A DNA stretch of 64,000 bases, from the NCBI RefSeq assembly GCF_024519285.1, contig NZ_JAMZCY010000004.1:186001-250000 (forward strand). Direction: 5' to 3'. Position 1 is the first letter of the stretch. Each line of letters begins with the position of its first letter. The notes under the pieces are model-generated. The model saw only the letters and a list, made by a program, of their open reading frames with translations. It searched no databases and had not been told where the DNA came from. A program made the translations under genes and the position numbers. This document shows positions 20,816-29,539 of this stretch, piece by piece. This stretch comes from Cohnella sp. WQ 127256. GTDB taxonomy: Bacteria > Bacillota > Bacilli > Paenibacillales > Paenibacillaceae.

Positions 20816-21295
20816 GTGGAAGATCCAATCCAGCAACAGATCCTGAGTGTTGTGAATTTATTGCATGACAGCGTAATGGAATTGAAGGTCAATGTAACAG
20901 ATTTACAAGGTAGTGTAGCAACGTTACAAGTGGACATGGCTGAAATGAAGCAGGACATTCGTGTTCTAAAGGGCGATGTACGTGTTCTAAAAGACGATGT
21001 TGGGGTCCTGAAGGACGATGTACGTGTCCTGAAAGACGACGTTGGGGTTCTGAAGGACGATGTGCGTGTTCTGAAAGTGGACATGCACAATTTGGAAGTT
21101 AAAGTGACCAAAATTGACGAACGAACCGAACGTTTGGAACAACGAACGGACATGACCTTCGACACCGTCGGTCTAATCAAGGAAGAGGTTACTGAGTCCA
21201 GTTACAGACACGAAAGACACGAGCTCCTGTTAGGGGAAATCGCCACTACACTGCTCGAACAAACAGCAAGGAATCGGTTACCGAAGCCGATATGA
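20816..21295 (+). CDS. Coiled-coil protein with tandem heptads, function unknown
   Basis: A 159-residue soluble, charged protein predicted to be one long parallel coiled coil. Six near-identical heptads of the form D-V-R/G-V-L-K-D lie at residues 47-88, flanked by more diverged heptads. No enzymatic motif, signal peptide or membrane segment is present. The GTG at 20816 is preceded by GAGGAGG at 7 bases, a strong translation signal. It stands alone between the LysR gene and prmC, with a terminator after it. I do not recognise a named family; coiled coils of this kind occur in scaffolding proteins and in some phage-derived proteins. Confidence 0.8.
   Translation: MEDPIQQQILSVVNLLHDSVMELKVNVTDLQGSVATLQVDMAEMKQDIRVLKGDVRVLKDDVGVLKDDVRVLKDDVGVLKDDVRVLKVDMHNLEVKVTKIDERTERLEQRTDMTFDTVGLIKEEVTESSYRHERHELLLGEIATTLLEQTARNRLPKPI
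20954..21079 (+). repeat. Six tandem 21-bp repeats encoding DVxVLKD heptads
   Basis: Units of 21 bases encode D-V-R-V-L-K-D alternating with D-V-G-V-L-K-D, giving a 42-base higher-order period. The nucleotide identity among units is high, which indicates recent expansion by slippage or unequal exchange. Confidence 0.9.
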
Positions 21296-21316
21296 TCCTA
21301 TAAGCCTTACTAATAC

Positions 21317-21366
21317 TAAATAAAGACCGCGAAATCCACAGTTGGATAACGCGGTCTACTTTTATT
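21317..21366. terminator. Bidirectional terminator between the coiled-coil gene and prmC
   Basis: Arms AGACCGCG and CGCGGTCT, extended by partly paired ATCCA/TGGAT, have A/T-rich tails on both sides (TTTATTT on minus, CTTTTATTTT on plus). It sits between two convergent genes. Confidence 0.85.
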
Positions 21367-22261
21367 TTATCGCTATGACATGCCTTTCAATACCTGCGTA
21401 GTCTTTCACGAACCGAATCTCATCCCACTCCGCCGCCTCACGAAGAAATCCCGCCACATCTTCAGCTTGCCCTGCCCCAACTTCCCAAGCCACAATCCGT
21501 GGCAGCTTCTTCAATCGCGATAGCTGGCTAGCCATCATCCGATAAGGATTTAAGCCATCATCCCCGCCATCTAGCGCAAGCCTCGGTTCATGTTCACGAA
21601 CCTCCCGCTGCAAATCTGGTATATCCAAGGACGGGATATATGGGGGATTGGATACAAGCACATCAATATCAGGACATCCGGCGCCGTCGAGGAAAGGGGA
21701 TAACAAGTCACCCTGAACAAAGACAACCCGAGAGGCAACATCGTGCCTCCCTGCATTCCGTTTCGCCATTACTAGCGCATCCTCTGATAGGTCCGAAGCG
21801 ATCACCCGCCACAATGGACGCTCTACCGCCAACGTTATCGCAAGAATGCCACTTCCAGTTCCAACGTCCAGAACGGTAGGAACCGTCGAACACTCTTTCC
21901 ATATGCGCTCTGTAACGTCTAGAACAGCCTCTGCCAGCAGTTCCGTCTCCGGTCGCGGGATAAGCACAGCCTCCGAAACCTCAAAGGCCCTACCGTAGAA
22001 ATACTGCTCTCCTATGATGTATTGCACCGGAGCCCCAGTTGATCTCCGTCTCAATAAATCGTTCCAAGCTTCAACCCTCATTACAGGAAATGGATCACGC
22101 CAGTCCCGCAACAACACCGTCTTGCTTATTCCGAGCAAATAAAGAAGAAGAAGCTCCGCATCCGCGTCCGCTTCTTCAACTCCGGCTTGTCGTAATTGTT
22201 CCGCACCCTGACGCCAAGTCTCACTTAACGTCAAAGGCGCCTGCTTGTTATCCAAGTTCAC
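21362..22261 (-). CDS. prmC: Release-factor glutamine N5-methyltransferase
   Basis: PrmC methylates the glutamine of the GGQ motif in RF1 and RF2, using SAM. The SAM loop DVGTGSG is at residues 132-138, IPRPETE at 101-107 and the glutamine-binding NPPY at 205-208. The N-terminal helical domain of about 80 residues recognises the release factor. GTG 22261 has AAGGAGG 8 bases upstream. It lies 17 bases after prfA, its substrate gene, as in most Firmicutes. Confidence 0.96.
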   Translation of the reverse strand: MNLDNKQAPLTLSETWRQGAEQLRQAGVEEADADAELLLLYLLGISKTVLLRDWRDPFPVMRVEAWNDLLRRRSTGAPVQYIIGEQYFYGRAFEVSEAVLIPRPETELLAEAVLDVTERIWKECSTVPTVLDVGTGSGILAITLAVERPLWRVIASDLSEDALVMAKRNAGRHDVASRVVFVQGDLLSPFLDGAGCPDIDVLVSNPPYIPSLDIPDLQREVREHEPRLALDGGDDGLNPYRMMASQLSRLKKLPRIVAWEVGAGQAEDVAGFLREAAEWDEIRFVKDYAGIERHVIAIK

Positions 22262-22278
22262 GCCAAGCGCCTCCTTGC

Positions 22279-23352
22279 TTATTTCAATTGCTCACGCTCT
22301 AGAATTTCAGCTTGTTCAGCAAGTGTCAATGCCTGAACGATCTCTTCCATATCGCCGTTCAAAACATATTCAAGCCGATGAAGAGTTAACCCAATCCGGT
22401 GATCCGTTACCCGACTCTGCGGGAAGTTATACGTCCGAATGCGTTCGCTCCGATCTCCAGTTCCGATCTTCTCACGACGTTCACCAGAGTACTTCTCTTC
22501 TTCTTCTCGAAGTTTAATGTCCATAATACGCGTTCGCAAAACCTGAAGCGCTTTGTCTTTATTGTCATTCTGGGATTTGCCATCCTGACAAGTCGCTATG
22601 ATTCCCGTTGGCATATGAGTAACCCGTACCGCAGACTTCGTCGTATTAACGGACTGACCACCCGCTCCACTTGAACAGAATGTATCCACGCGAATGTCTT
22701 TGTCATGGATGACGATATCGAGTTCTTCAGCTTCTGGCATGACGACGACAGTAGATGTCGACGTATGAATTCGACCGCCGGACTCCGTCTCCGGAACCCG
22801 TTGAACACGATGAGCGCCACTTTCATATTTCATTTTACGATAAGCTTCTTGTCCGATGATTGTAAAAATCACCTCTTTAAATCCGCCGAGATCGCTCACA
22901 CTGGATTCCAGCATTTCCGTACGCCAGCCTTGGCTATCTGCATACTTAGCATACATTCTGTACAGCTCAGCAGCGAATAAATTCGCTTCTTCTCCGCCGG
23001 CAGCGCCGCGAATTTCTACGACCACGTTCTTACCATCGTTCGGGTCCTTCGGCAGGAGCAAGAAACGAACCCTCTCCTCAAGTTCACTACGCCGGCCGTC
23101 TAGCTCATCGATTTCCAACTTCACCATTTCACGCATTTCATCGTCCAATTTATCTTCCTGCATCACTTTAGCATCCTGCAGTTGAGTAAGCACTTGCTTG
23201 TATTCTTCATAAGCGCCGTACGCTTCCTCAAGCCCGGATTGCTCCTTGGCATAAGTCCGTAACCGCGTCGAGTCATTCACTACATCGGGATCGCTAAGCA
23301 ATTCGTTAAGCTTCTCGTATCGATCCGCAAGGATTTGCAGACGGTCTAACAC
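22279..23352 (-). CDS. prfA: Peptide chain release factor 1
   Basis: RF1 recognises UAA and UAG and triggers peptide release. The catalytic GGQ is at residues 231-233 ([10 protein letters not shown]), and the stop-codon-reading tripeptide PET is at 187-189 in [14 protein letters not shown], the P-x-T pattern of RF1 rather than the SPF of RF2. At 357 residues the length is normal. It is followed by prmC on the same transcript. Confidence 0.98.
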   Translation of the reverse strand: MLDRLQILADRYEKLNELLSDPDVVNDSTRLRTYAKEQSGLEEAYGAYEEYKQVLTQLQDAKVMQEDKLDDEMREMVKLEIDELDGRRSELEERVRFLLLPKDPNDGKNVVVEIRGAAGGEEANLFAAELYRMYAKYADSQGWRTEMLESSVSDLGGFKEVIFTIIGQEAYRKMKYESGAHRVQRVPETESGGRIHTSTSTVVVMPEAEELDIVIHDKDIRVDTFCSSGAGGQSVNTTKSAVRVTHMPTGIIATCQDGKSQNDNKDKALQVLRTRIMDIKLREEEEKYSGERREKIGTGDRSERIRTYNFPQSRVTDHRIGLTLHRLEYVLNGDMEEIVQALTLAEQAEILEREQLK

Positions 23353-23466
23353 TATTCCTCATCCTCCGTTGCCCTTAGGCTTTCGTTCCGTTTTTATGCA
23401 GAAAAAAACATATTGTGAATTATTATACCACACAACAAACCTTTCGTGCGGGACGAGATGAAACAG

Positions 23467-23502
23467 GAAAAGGACGATTTCCACAATCGCGGAAATCGCC
23501 CC
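23467..23502 (-). terminator. Terminator after the stalk-domain protein
   Basis: Minus-strand arms GGCGATTTCC and GGAAATCGTCC enclose a short loop and are followed by TTTTCC, 25 bases beyond the stop at 23527. Confidence 0.7.
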
Positions 23503-23526
23503 TTGCCAAACACCTCTGCCCCTTGC

Positions 23527-24645
23527 TTACCTTCTAGGGAACACACCCAATATTTGTTTCGTTGCTGGATCGAATACGAATGTCAACGGTCCTATTAACT
23601 CATCTCTATCCGTATTGTATACAATCTCAATCAACTTGCCTTTAACGGCTTTGATCTCTTCAAGCTTCTTCTTCTGAGCAGCATCCGCGTTCATTAGCGT
23701 ACCGACATTCTCAGAATCGATCACCGTTACTATCGCCTCGTCTTTTTTCGTCGTCACATGTGACTTCTCGGTTTCAGGAATGTTCTTCCAGCCAAGTTCG
23801 CGATATTCTTGAAGCTCTGTTGGTGCAAGATACGTATCCGGCAAGACAACGAGATAATGCAACGGACTTTGAGGCGGGATACTTCTAGTCGTAATTGGAC
23901 CATAGTAAGCACGAACCTTGTCCCCAGCCTTCAGACTGGACCATTCCACAGGCTCACCCTGGAAAGTCATCACGCTTGTTTCTTTACCAGAATTAACAAC
24001 AAGAGTTGGAACGGCCACTCCGTCTTTCTTCTCACCGAATGTCACTTTCCAGCCGTCATCTGTTTTCTCAATCGCCTGAATGACGTCTTCCTTTACAAGG
24101 CTCTCACTGCCCACCACGATTTTGTGAGCGTGGGATTGCCCCGGATAACTCATTGCTACAATTGGACCAAATTCAGCCGTAATCCGAGTGCCGGCCTTCA
24201 GATCTTTGGCAAGGAACACTTGACCACTCTCGTCCGTAAGCAAAGTATCTTTGTCTGCATAGAGAATCATCCATCTATCGTTGCCCTTACCCAGCAATTC
24301 AATCCGATAGCTACCGTCTTTGGTCAAGCTTGCATCCACAACAACGCCCAGCATTTTCATGTATTCCACCGCCTGCTCTTCCTTAGCCTTGATATTGATC
24401 TCTTTATCCTTCGAGTTCCAATTCAAGTTGAAGCCTAGTGCTGCAGCTGTATCTCGTGCCGGCAAATAAGCCTTACCGTCGATGTAAACTGGATGCAAGC
24501 TAGTATCTTCACCATTAACGGATACAATAATTTCTTTATTCAACACCCCGGTAACTTTGCTTACTAAGCCACTCGCTCCGACGGCTGCGCTCGTTCCAAG
24601 TAGCCCAACGGCTGTAACTAGAACCAATAACTTTTTCCTTTTCAT
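23527..24645 (-). CDS. Secreted stalk-domain (copper amine oxidase N-like) protein
   Basis: A 372-residue exported protein. A signal peptide covers about residues 1-28 (basic MKRKK, then LLVLVTAVGLLG). A copper amine oxidase N-terminal-like stalk domain follows at about 36-90, with VNGEDTSLHPVYIDGKAYLPARDTAA. The remaining part has no family I can name but contains an internal duplication: residues 148-178 and 237-267 share the pattern LKAG-R-A-GPI-P-Q-S-H-VV. Such stalk proteins are abundant on the Paenibacillus cell surface. ATG 24645 follows AAGGAG at 7 bases. The role is unknown. Confidence 0.82.
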   Translation of the reverse strand: MKRKKLLVLVTAVGLLGTSAAVGASGLVSKVTGVLNKEIIVSVNGEDTSLHPVYIDGKAYLPARDTAAALGFNLNWNSKDKEINIKAKEEQAVEYMKMLGVVVDASLTKDGSYRIELLGKGNDRWMILYADKDTLLTDESGQVFLAKDLKAGTRITAEFGPIVAMSYPGQSHAHKIVVGSESLVKEDVIQAIEKTDDGWKVTFGEKKDGVAVPTLVVNSGKETSVMTFQGEPVEWSSLKAGDKVRAYYGPITTRSIPPQSPLHYLVVLPDTYLAPTELQEYRELGWKNIPETEKSHVTTKKDEAIVTVIDSENVGTLMNADAAQKKKLEEIKAVKGKLIEIVYNTDRDELIGPLTFVFDPATKQILGVFPRR

Positions 24646-24791
24646 GTGTGTTGCTCCTTCCATTTTGCGCTCATATAGCGTGTTGGTAAATGTTACTTCT
24701 TGTGCTTTCAGATTCTCAGACGAGATTTAACCCAGAAAGGTTTCACAAGAAAATGATTGGTTTCCATACCAAATAACATTTCCTATAAGAC

Positions 24792-24831
24792 AAAAAAAAC
24801 AGCCCGGTAGGAATCGTTCCCACCGGGCTGC
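24792..24831 (-). terminator. Terminator after ychF
   Basis: Arms CAGCCCGGTGGGAA and TTCCTACCGGGCTG with a short loop end in eight T on the minus strand, 16 bases past the ychF stop. Confidence 0.92.
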
Positions 24832-24846
24832 TGCATCTAATCTCAA

Positions 24847-25947
24847 TTATACGTTGAACAGGAAATGCATAACATCGCCATCAGCAACCACATACTCTTT
24901 GCCTTCTAGACGAGTAAGCCCTTTTTCCTTCGCTGCTTTCATGGAACCGCTAGTGATCAAGCCCTCATAGGAAACGACCTCAGCACGAATGAATCCCCGT
25001 TCGAAATCCGTGTGAATAACTGCTGCAGCCTGCGGAGCTTTCGTTCCTTGACGAATTGTCCATGCTCGAACCTCTTGTACACCAGCCGTAAAATAAGTAT
25101 AAAGGCCAAGCAGCGTATACGAGGCACGAATAAGACGATCGAGTCCAGACTCAGTCAAACCAAGCTCTTCGAAAAATAACTCTTTGTCATCGCCTTCAAG
25201 CTCAGCGATTTCCGATTCAACCTTAGCGCTAATGTGAACGACTTCAGAGCCTTCAGCTGCCGCGAACTCGCGAACCTTCTGAACATAAGGATTGCCGTCG
25301 GCGTTAGCCGCTTCACCCTCACTAACGTTAGCCGCATAAAGCACAGGCTTCATCGTTAACAAATGAAGATCACGAATAAGCAGCTTCTCTTCTTTAGATA
25401 GCTCAACGCTTCTAGCGGACTTCTCGGCTGTTAAGGCTGCATGAACACGCTCAAGAACTTCCAACTCTTCGGCAACCTTCTTATCGCCGCCTTTTAGCCC
25501 TTTACGCGTGCGATCCATCCGTTTCTCGATCGAATCGATATCCGTAAGAATCAGTTCAAGATTAATAACCTCGATGTCATTAATCGGATCAATCTTACCC
25601 GATACATGCGTGATGTTCTCATCTTGGAAGCAACGAACAACATGAACGATCGCATCCACTTCGCGAATATTTGCCAGGAACTTATTGCCAAGTCCCTCTC
25701 CGCGGCTAGCGCCTTTAACAAGACCAGCGATGTCCACAAACTCAAATGCAGTAGGTACGATCCGATTGGGATTTACGATATCAGCAAGCTTCTGCAAGCG
25801 CACATCCGGCACTTCAACAACGCCTACATTCGGATCAATGGTACAGAAAGGATAATTAGCCATCTCTGCTCCAGCTTGGGTTATTGCATTAAATAAGGTC
25901 GACTTACCTACATTAGGGAGCCCAACAATTCCGCACGATAATGCCAT
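24847..25947 (-). CDS. ychF: Ribosome-associated Obg-like ATPase YchF
   Basis: A universally conserved P-loop protein of the Obg family that prefers ATP and acts on ribosomes or in stress responses. The P-loop GLPNVGKST is at residues 8-16, [17 protein letters not shown] follows as the switch region, and YAANVSEGE holds the altered N-x-x-E specificity motif. The C-terminal TGS domain ends [14 protein letters not shown], the usual end. Length 366 is typical. It is monocistronic. Confidence 0.97.
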   Translation of the reverse strand: MALSCGIVGLPNVGKSTLFNAITQAGAEMANYPFCTIDPNVGVVEVPDVRLQKLADIVNPNRIVPTAFEFVDIAGLVKGASRGEGLGNKFLANIREVDAIVHVVRCFQDENITHVSGKIDPINDIEVINLELILTDIDSIEKRMDRTRKGLKGGDKKVAEELEVLERVHAALTAEKSARSVELSKEEKLLIRDLHLLTMKPVLYAANVSEGEAANADGNPYVQKVREFAAAEGSEVVHISAKVESEIAELEGDDKELFFEELGLTESGLDRLIRASYTLLGLYTYFTAGVQEVRAWTIRQGTKAPQAAAVIHTDFERGFIRAEVVSYEGLITSGSMKAAKEKGLTRLEGKEYVVADGDVMHFLFNV

Positions 25948-26058
25948 TCATCTAACACTCCTGACTCCTTGAGATCGCTCACTCCAATGTATTTGGAGCC
26001 GATCATCAAGCTGTTCAATTCTCACGCCATTATAACGGATGAAGCAGTTAACGTCCAC

Positions 26059-26910
26059 TTATTCCAATTTAAGCTGCTCATCAATCTCGCTTGGATCTAG
26101 AGCATTTAATGCTTCTTTGGGTACCGTAATCGCAGATGAGATATTATGCTTGCTGTAGGTGCCAGCCAGCGTCTCAATAATCGCGGTCTTCTTTCCAGGA
26201 TCCAGCTCAAGTGTTAGATCAGATTCCACACGGTAGGACAGCGGCCAATAATGCTCCGCATCTAGAGTTACTAGCACTTTAAGCTTCTGAACTTCGAGAC
26301 TGTCCAATATGCTCGACTGTTCACTAGATAATCCTAATGTACTTTCCAATAACCCCCCAAGATAGTTTGCAGCCTCCGGTCCGATTCCGTCGTAACGAAC
26401 CGTAATGACTTGCCCATCCTGCTCAGCAGTCAAAGTTTTACCGAGCCCCTGTATTTCCAGCAACGCTTGCTCCGGATTCACCTGAAAGTCAGAGAGCGTC
26501 GCGACATTGTCGGCTGCAACCTCCTTGGAGAGCTTGCTCCATTCCTCATATTCGGGCAGATACATATAATAGGCATCCGGAACAACGATAGCCCTTAGCG
26601 TGGAAGCTTCTCCATCAATCGTGCTTTTGATTGTTTGGTCTAGCTTCAGCGGATTCCGTTCTACGCGACCTTGCATATTTATTTCCACATCAGAACGATC
26701 CGCTTCTTCTGTCCCACTGAGCTTCTGATTCAACTGAAGCTCAAATGCATACTTTTCCATTTTCTGAGCAGCGGTTTGAGCTTTAGCTAACCATTCCAAC
26801 GCAGGATTGGCACTTTCTGTCGCAGACGGAGAAGCCACGGGAGCATTTTTGGAACACCCTATAGCGAAGCAAAGCACGAAAAGAAGAACCATTATTTTAG
26901 TGTATTTCAA
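26059..26910 (-). CDS. Lipoprotein of LolA/LppX-like type, function unknown
   Basis: A 283-residue predicted lipoprotein. The signal sequence MKYTKIMVLLFVLCFAIGC ends in a lipobox, after which a Ser/Ala/Pro linker leads to a domain with alternating beta strands (FELQLNQKLSG, VEINMQGRVE, IKSTIDGEAS). This resembles DUF6612-type lipoproteins that share the half-barrel fold of LolA, but I cannot be certain. The TTG start at 26910 is supported by AAGGAGG 11 bases upstream; a longer open frame continues upstream without a ribosome site and would hide the signal peptide. It is divergent from a 47-codon gene. Confidence 0.72.
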   Translation of the reverse strand: MKYTKIMVLLFVLCFAIGCSKNAPVASPSATESANPALEWLAKAQTAAQKMEKYAFELQLNQKLSGTEEADRSDVEINMQGRVERNPLKLDQTIKSTIDGEASTLRAIVVPDAYYMYLPEYEEWSKLSKEVAADNVATLSDFQVNPEQALLEIQGLGKTLTAEQDGQVITVRYDGIGPEAANYLGGLLESTLGLSSEQSSILDSLEVQKLKVLVTLDAEHYWPLSYRVESDLTLELDPGKKTAIIETLAGTYSKHNISSAITVPKEALNALDPSEIDEQLKLE

Positions 26911-26985
26911 ATTCCATTCAGCCTCCTTACGGATAACGTTTCGGGGGATTGCGCACAATGACGTCGAAGGGAGGAGGGTGATCCC

Positions 26986-27129
26986 ATGGAAAACAAATCG
27001 CACAAAGGCAACTACAAGGGAACAACGAATATGAAAGCGAAGAACCAAGACATGGCGTACGTAAACGATACGCTGGAGAGAACCAAGTCCGTCGCTCCCG
27101 TTCCATCCATTAAGAAGGAAACGGATTAA
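26986..27129 (+). CDS. Small basic protein of 47 residues, function unknown
   Basis: A short gene with a very strong ribosome site (GGGAGGAGGGTGA, 4 bases before the ATG). The product begins MENKSHKGNYKGTTNMKAKN and ends PVPSIKKETD; it is hydrophilic, rich in Lys, Asn and Thr and has no Cys, membrane segment or signal peptide. Size and composition recall small spore-core or other Bacillales micro-proteins, but I see no diagnostic SASP motif. It lies divergent from the lipoprotein gene and upstream of an inverted repeat. Coding status is inferred from the ribosome site and codon structure. Confidence 0.65.
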   Translation: MENKSHKGNYKGTTNMKAKNQDMAYVNDTLERTKSVAPVPSIKKETD

Positions 27130-27171
27130 TACCCCGTCCCCTCGACTTGCAGTGTAGATGCGAATATAGCC

Positions 27172-27218
27172 CGGATTTGCATTCGTCCAACCTTAAGGGC
27201 GGTCGACTTGCAAATCCG
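27172..27218 (+). repeat. Inverted repeat downstream of the 47-residue gene
   Basis: Arms CGGATTTGCA and TGCAAATCCG are perfect complements 27 bases apart. No T run follows, so it is not a standard terminator. It lies in the otherwise featureless 150-base gap before the molybdopterin gene. Confidence 0.5.
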
Positions 27219-27281
27219 AGCTGCAATCTCAATAAACCGTTCCTCCCCATTAACATACCCATTAATCGGAGCAAGAACCCC

Positions 27282-28556
27282 TCACACTTTCACCCAAGCA
27301 TCGGTATCGTACCCTCTTTTCTCCCAATATCCAATGTGCTCTTCATCGATGAGCTCGATCCCATCCAACCATTTCACAGATTTGTAGGCATACATCTTCG
27401 GAACAATTAACCGCACCGGCCCACCGTAATCACGATGAATCGGCTTCCCATCGTGCAGCAGAGCAACTAAGACATCATCCATGTTTGCTTGCTCCAGAGT
27501 AAGCGTGTCCGTGTAAACCCCATCTCCGGAATAGAATTTAACAAACCTCGCATTCGACTTTATTCCTGCTTGGATCAGCAAGGCAGATAACGGTATGCCT
27601 TCCCATGTGTTCTTATAGACCGACCAACCTGTCACGCAATGAAAATCACTCACCTGTACAGTACGGGCAAGCGCAAGAAACTGCTCCCAATTCCAAGTTG
27701 AGGGCTTATCCACCAATCCCTTTATCGAGAAGCTCCACGTTCGAGAGTCGAAGGTTGGTAATGGAGTTACCGAATATACTCGAAAATATCCTTTAGCTCC
27801 ACCCCCTACTACATTTGCGGAATCTGGCATTGGGGTTGGATTCGGCAGCATCAGATTCGTCTCATTAGAAACATCCGACATCCCTCCTTGAAGGGGTGTC
27901 ATACCTCCACCACCCGTCGTCGTCAGCCAACGAATAAAAGTTGGGGCGACCGCAATAGCCAAACCAACGCCAAGCGACCCTCTTAAAAACTGTCGGCGAT
28001 TGATCCAGGGTGTCGGCCCCTCGACAGGAACGCCGACATGAGCAGCTACATCTGGATTTCCAAGCTCTCGATTCTCAATGTTCTCCGAAATTTGAATAGC
28101 TCGGCGTTCAGGCTTATTCATCCATTTCATCCGAGTCACAGAATGATAAATAATATAAGGAATCCCTATCCAGGTTAATAGATCATGAACGACCAAAGCT
28201 CCATTCGCCCATTGTGGCGGAAATTTGCGAATTTGCCATAGCACGATGCCGGAAAGTAGCCACCCTACTAGCAATACCATAACGAAGCTTAGATTTCCCT
28301 TCTGCTTCGGCCGTTGCCTAATTTGTTTCAAATGCCGTCTCATCAAAGGGATATAGAGTGCAATCAATACTCCGGATAAAATTCCAATCAGGATATGCAA
28401 CTGTTTAACGGGGTTGCGGAAATGACCGTCAAACCATCCTCGCACAGCATCCCATGTTAATAGAAGACCGGTAATCGCAAGAACAAGAACGATCCATCCA
28501 TTCCATTTATGCAATTCCGCGAGTTGCTTACCGAAGCCCGGTTTACGACCGCCCAC
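27282..28556 (-). CDS. Cytochrome b561-like membrane domain fused to a sulfite-oxidase-type molybdopterin domain
   Basis: A 424-residue two-part redox protein. Residues 1 to about 150 hold four hydrophobic helices with His residues at positions suited to haem b (LHKWNGW, QLHILIG, VVHDLLTW, IYHSVTR). Residues 186-205 read NRRQFLRGSLGVGLAIAVAP, a twin-arginine-like motif before a hydrophobic stretch. The C-terminal part, from about 255, is a sulfite-oxidase-type Mo-pterin domain with the Mo-binding Cys in DFHCVTGWS and RDYGGPVRLIVPKMYAYKSVKW. It resembles a fusion of the MsrQ and MsrP functions, whose known role is repair of oxidised methionine outside the membrane. The substrate here is inferred only. 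Confidence 0.8.
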   Translation of the reverse strand: MGGRKPGFGKQLAELHKWNGWIVLVLAITGLLLTWDAVRGWFDGHFRNPVKQLHILIGILSGVLIALYIPLMRRHLKQIRQRPKQKGNLSFVMVLLVGWLLSGIVLWQIRKFPPQWANGALVVHDLLTWIGIPYIIYHSVTRMKWMNKPERRAIQISENIENRELGNPDVAAHVGVPVEGPTPWINRRQFLRGSLGVGLAIAVAPTFIRWLTTTGGGGMTPLQGGMSDVSNETNLMLPNPTPMPDSANVVGGGAKGYFRVYSVTPLPTFDSRTWSFSIKGLVDKPSTWNWEQFLALARTVQVSDFHCVTGWSVYKNTWEGIPLSALLIQAGIKSNARFVKFYSGDGVYTDTLTLEQANMDDVLVALLHDGKPIHRDYGGPVRLIVPKMYAYKSVKWLDGIELIDEEHIGYWEKRGYDTDAWVKV

Positions 28557-28755
28557 GCAATTTCCCCCTTCGAATCGTCTGAATTCGTAGCCAAATTATA
28601 GCACAAGAATATCCAATTCATTACGACCTAATGAATCAAACCCCTCCAACACAAAATTCACTAGCGCGAATTAAGTTGAATCCCTGATATTTCCACCGGA
28701 ACATCTTGCCACCTTTTGCGTCTAACTATGTACTTAACCGCAAGGAGGAATGATC

Positions 28756-29472
28756 ATGCGAAGAATGTACCCGTTTTTAACTACGGCTCTTCTCGCACTC
28801 CTACTCGCTGGCTGCGGATCCAATTCTAATAAAAACGGAGCAACCGATGTTCCGAAAGCTATTCCGTCCGCGGATTCATCCTTCGGGATTAAACCTACAG
28901 CCAATTCGAGTAGTGAACCCCCATCAACCCAATCTCCTTTTGAAACTCAACCATCGGAATCGTCAAATGACCAAGATGCTCAATTGAAGGTTATCGCTCT
29001 TGACGTTGTTGAGTATTTGCAGGAGAGAGACTTGAGTGCTTTGATTCCGTTGATCGATCCGGAGCAAGGTTTAAGATTTTCACCGTACCCTCATATCAAT
29101 ACCGATACGGATCTCGTATTCAAAGCAGATGCGCTACCTAGCTTCAAGGACACGAACAAGCTGCAATGGGGAATTGCTGATGGAAGTGGCGAAGCGCTTG
29201 ATCTCTCATTCCGAGATTATTACGAGAAATTCGTATACAATAACGATTTCGCAGATGCTCCCAACGTCAGCGTTAACAAAATTCTCGCCAAAGGTAACTC
29301 CGAATCCAATATCACGAAAGTGTATCCAGGCGCCTCTTATGTTGAATTCTACTTCCCTGGATTCGATAAAGAGCTAGACGGAATGGATTGGCAAAGCCTA
29401 GTGCTGGTGTTTATTCCTTCTGCCGATGACTGGAAGCTGGTCGATATCGTTCATGGCCAATGGACAATCTAA
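28756..29472 (+). CDS. Lipoprotein, function unknown
   Basis: A 238-residue lipoprotein. The signal sequence MRRMYPFLTTALLALLLAGC ends in a clear lipobox LLAGC, followed by a Ser/Pro/Asn-rich linker to about residue 75. The globular part has the segments RDLSALIPLIDPEQGLRFSP and SYVEFYFPGFDKELDGMDW. Similar lipoproteins occur in many Bacillales but I know no function. ATG 28756 is chosen since AAGGAGG lies 7 bases before it. It is monocistronic, with a terminator after it. Confidence 0.75.
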   Translation: MRRMYPFLTTALLALLLAGCGSNSNKNGATDVPKAIPSADSSFGIKPTANSSSEPPSTQSPFETQPSESSNDQDAQLKVIALDVVEYLQERDLSALIPLIDPEQGLRFSPYPHINTDTDLVFKADALPSFKDTNKLQWGIADGSGEALDLSFRDYYEKFVYNNDFADAPNVSVNKILAKGNSESNITKVYPGASYVEFYFPGFDKELDGMDWQSLVLVFIPSADDWKLVDIVHGQWTI

Positions 29473-29483
29473 TCCTACAAATT

Positions 29484-29529
29484 AAAAAGGTTGAACTACG
29501 GGAGAACATCCCGTGGCTCAACCTTTTTT
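29484..29529. terminator. Bidirectional terminator between the lipoprotein and yhgE genes
   Basis: Arms AAAAAGGTTGA..CGGGA and TCCCG..TCAACCTTTTTT form a long stem with A and T runs on both ends, between two convergent genes. Confidence 0.92.
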
Positions 29530-29539
29530 GGTGCCACAA

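Noticed and set aside
20954..21079. Possible CRISPR-like array
   Set aside because: The 21-base units are directly adjacent without spacers and stay in one reading frame.
20758..21180. 140-codon repetitive Arg/Ser/Thr-rich frame opposite the coiled-coil gene
   Set aside because: Its repeats are the complement of the heptad repeats. The plus-strand frame has a strong ribosome site and a regular heptad pattern, while this one has neither.
23809..24438. 209-codon open frame on the plus strand opposite the stalk-domain gene
   Set aside because: It lies wholly antisense to a well-supported secreted protein, has no ribosome site, and its Cys/His/Arg-rich composition is typical of a mirror frame.
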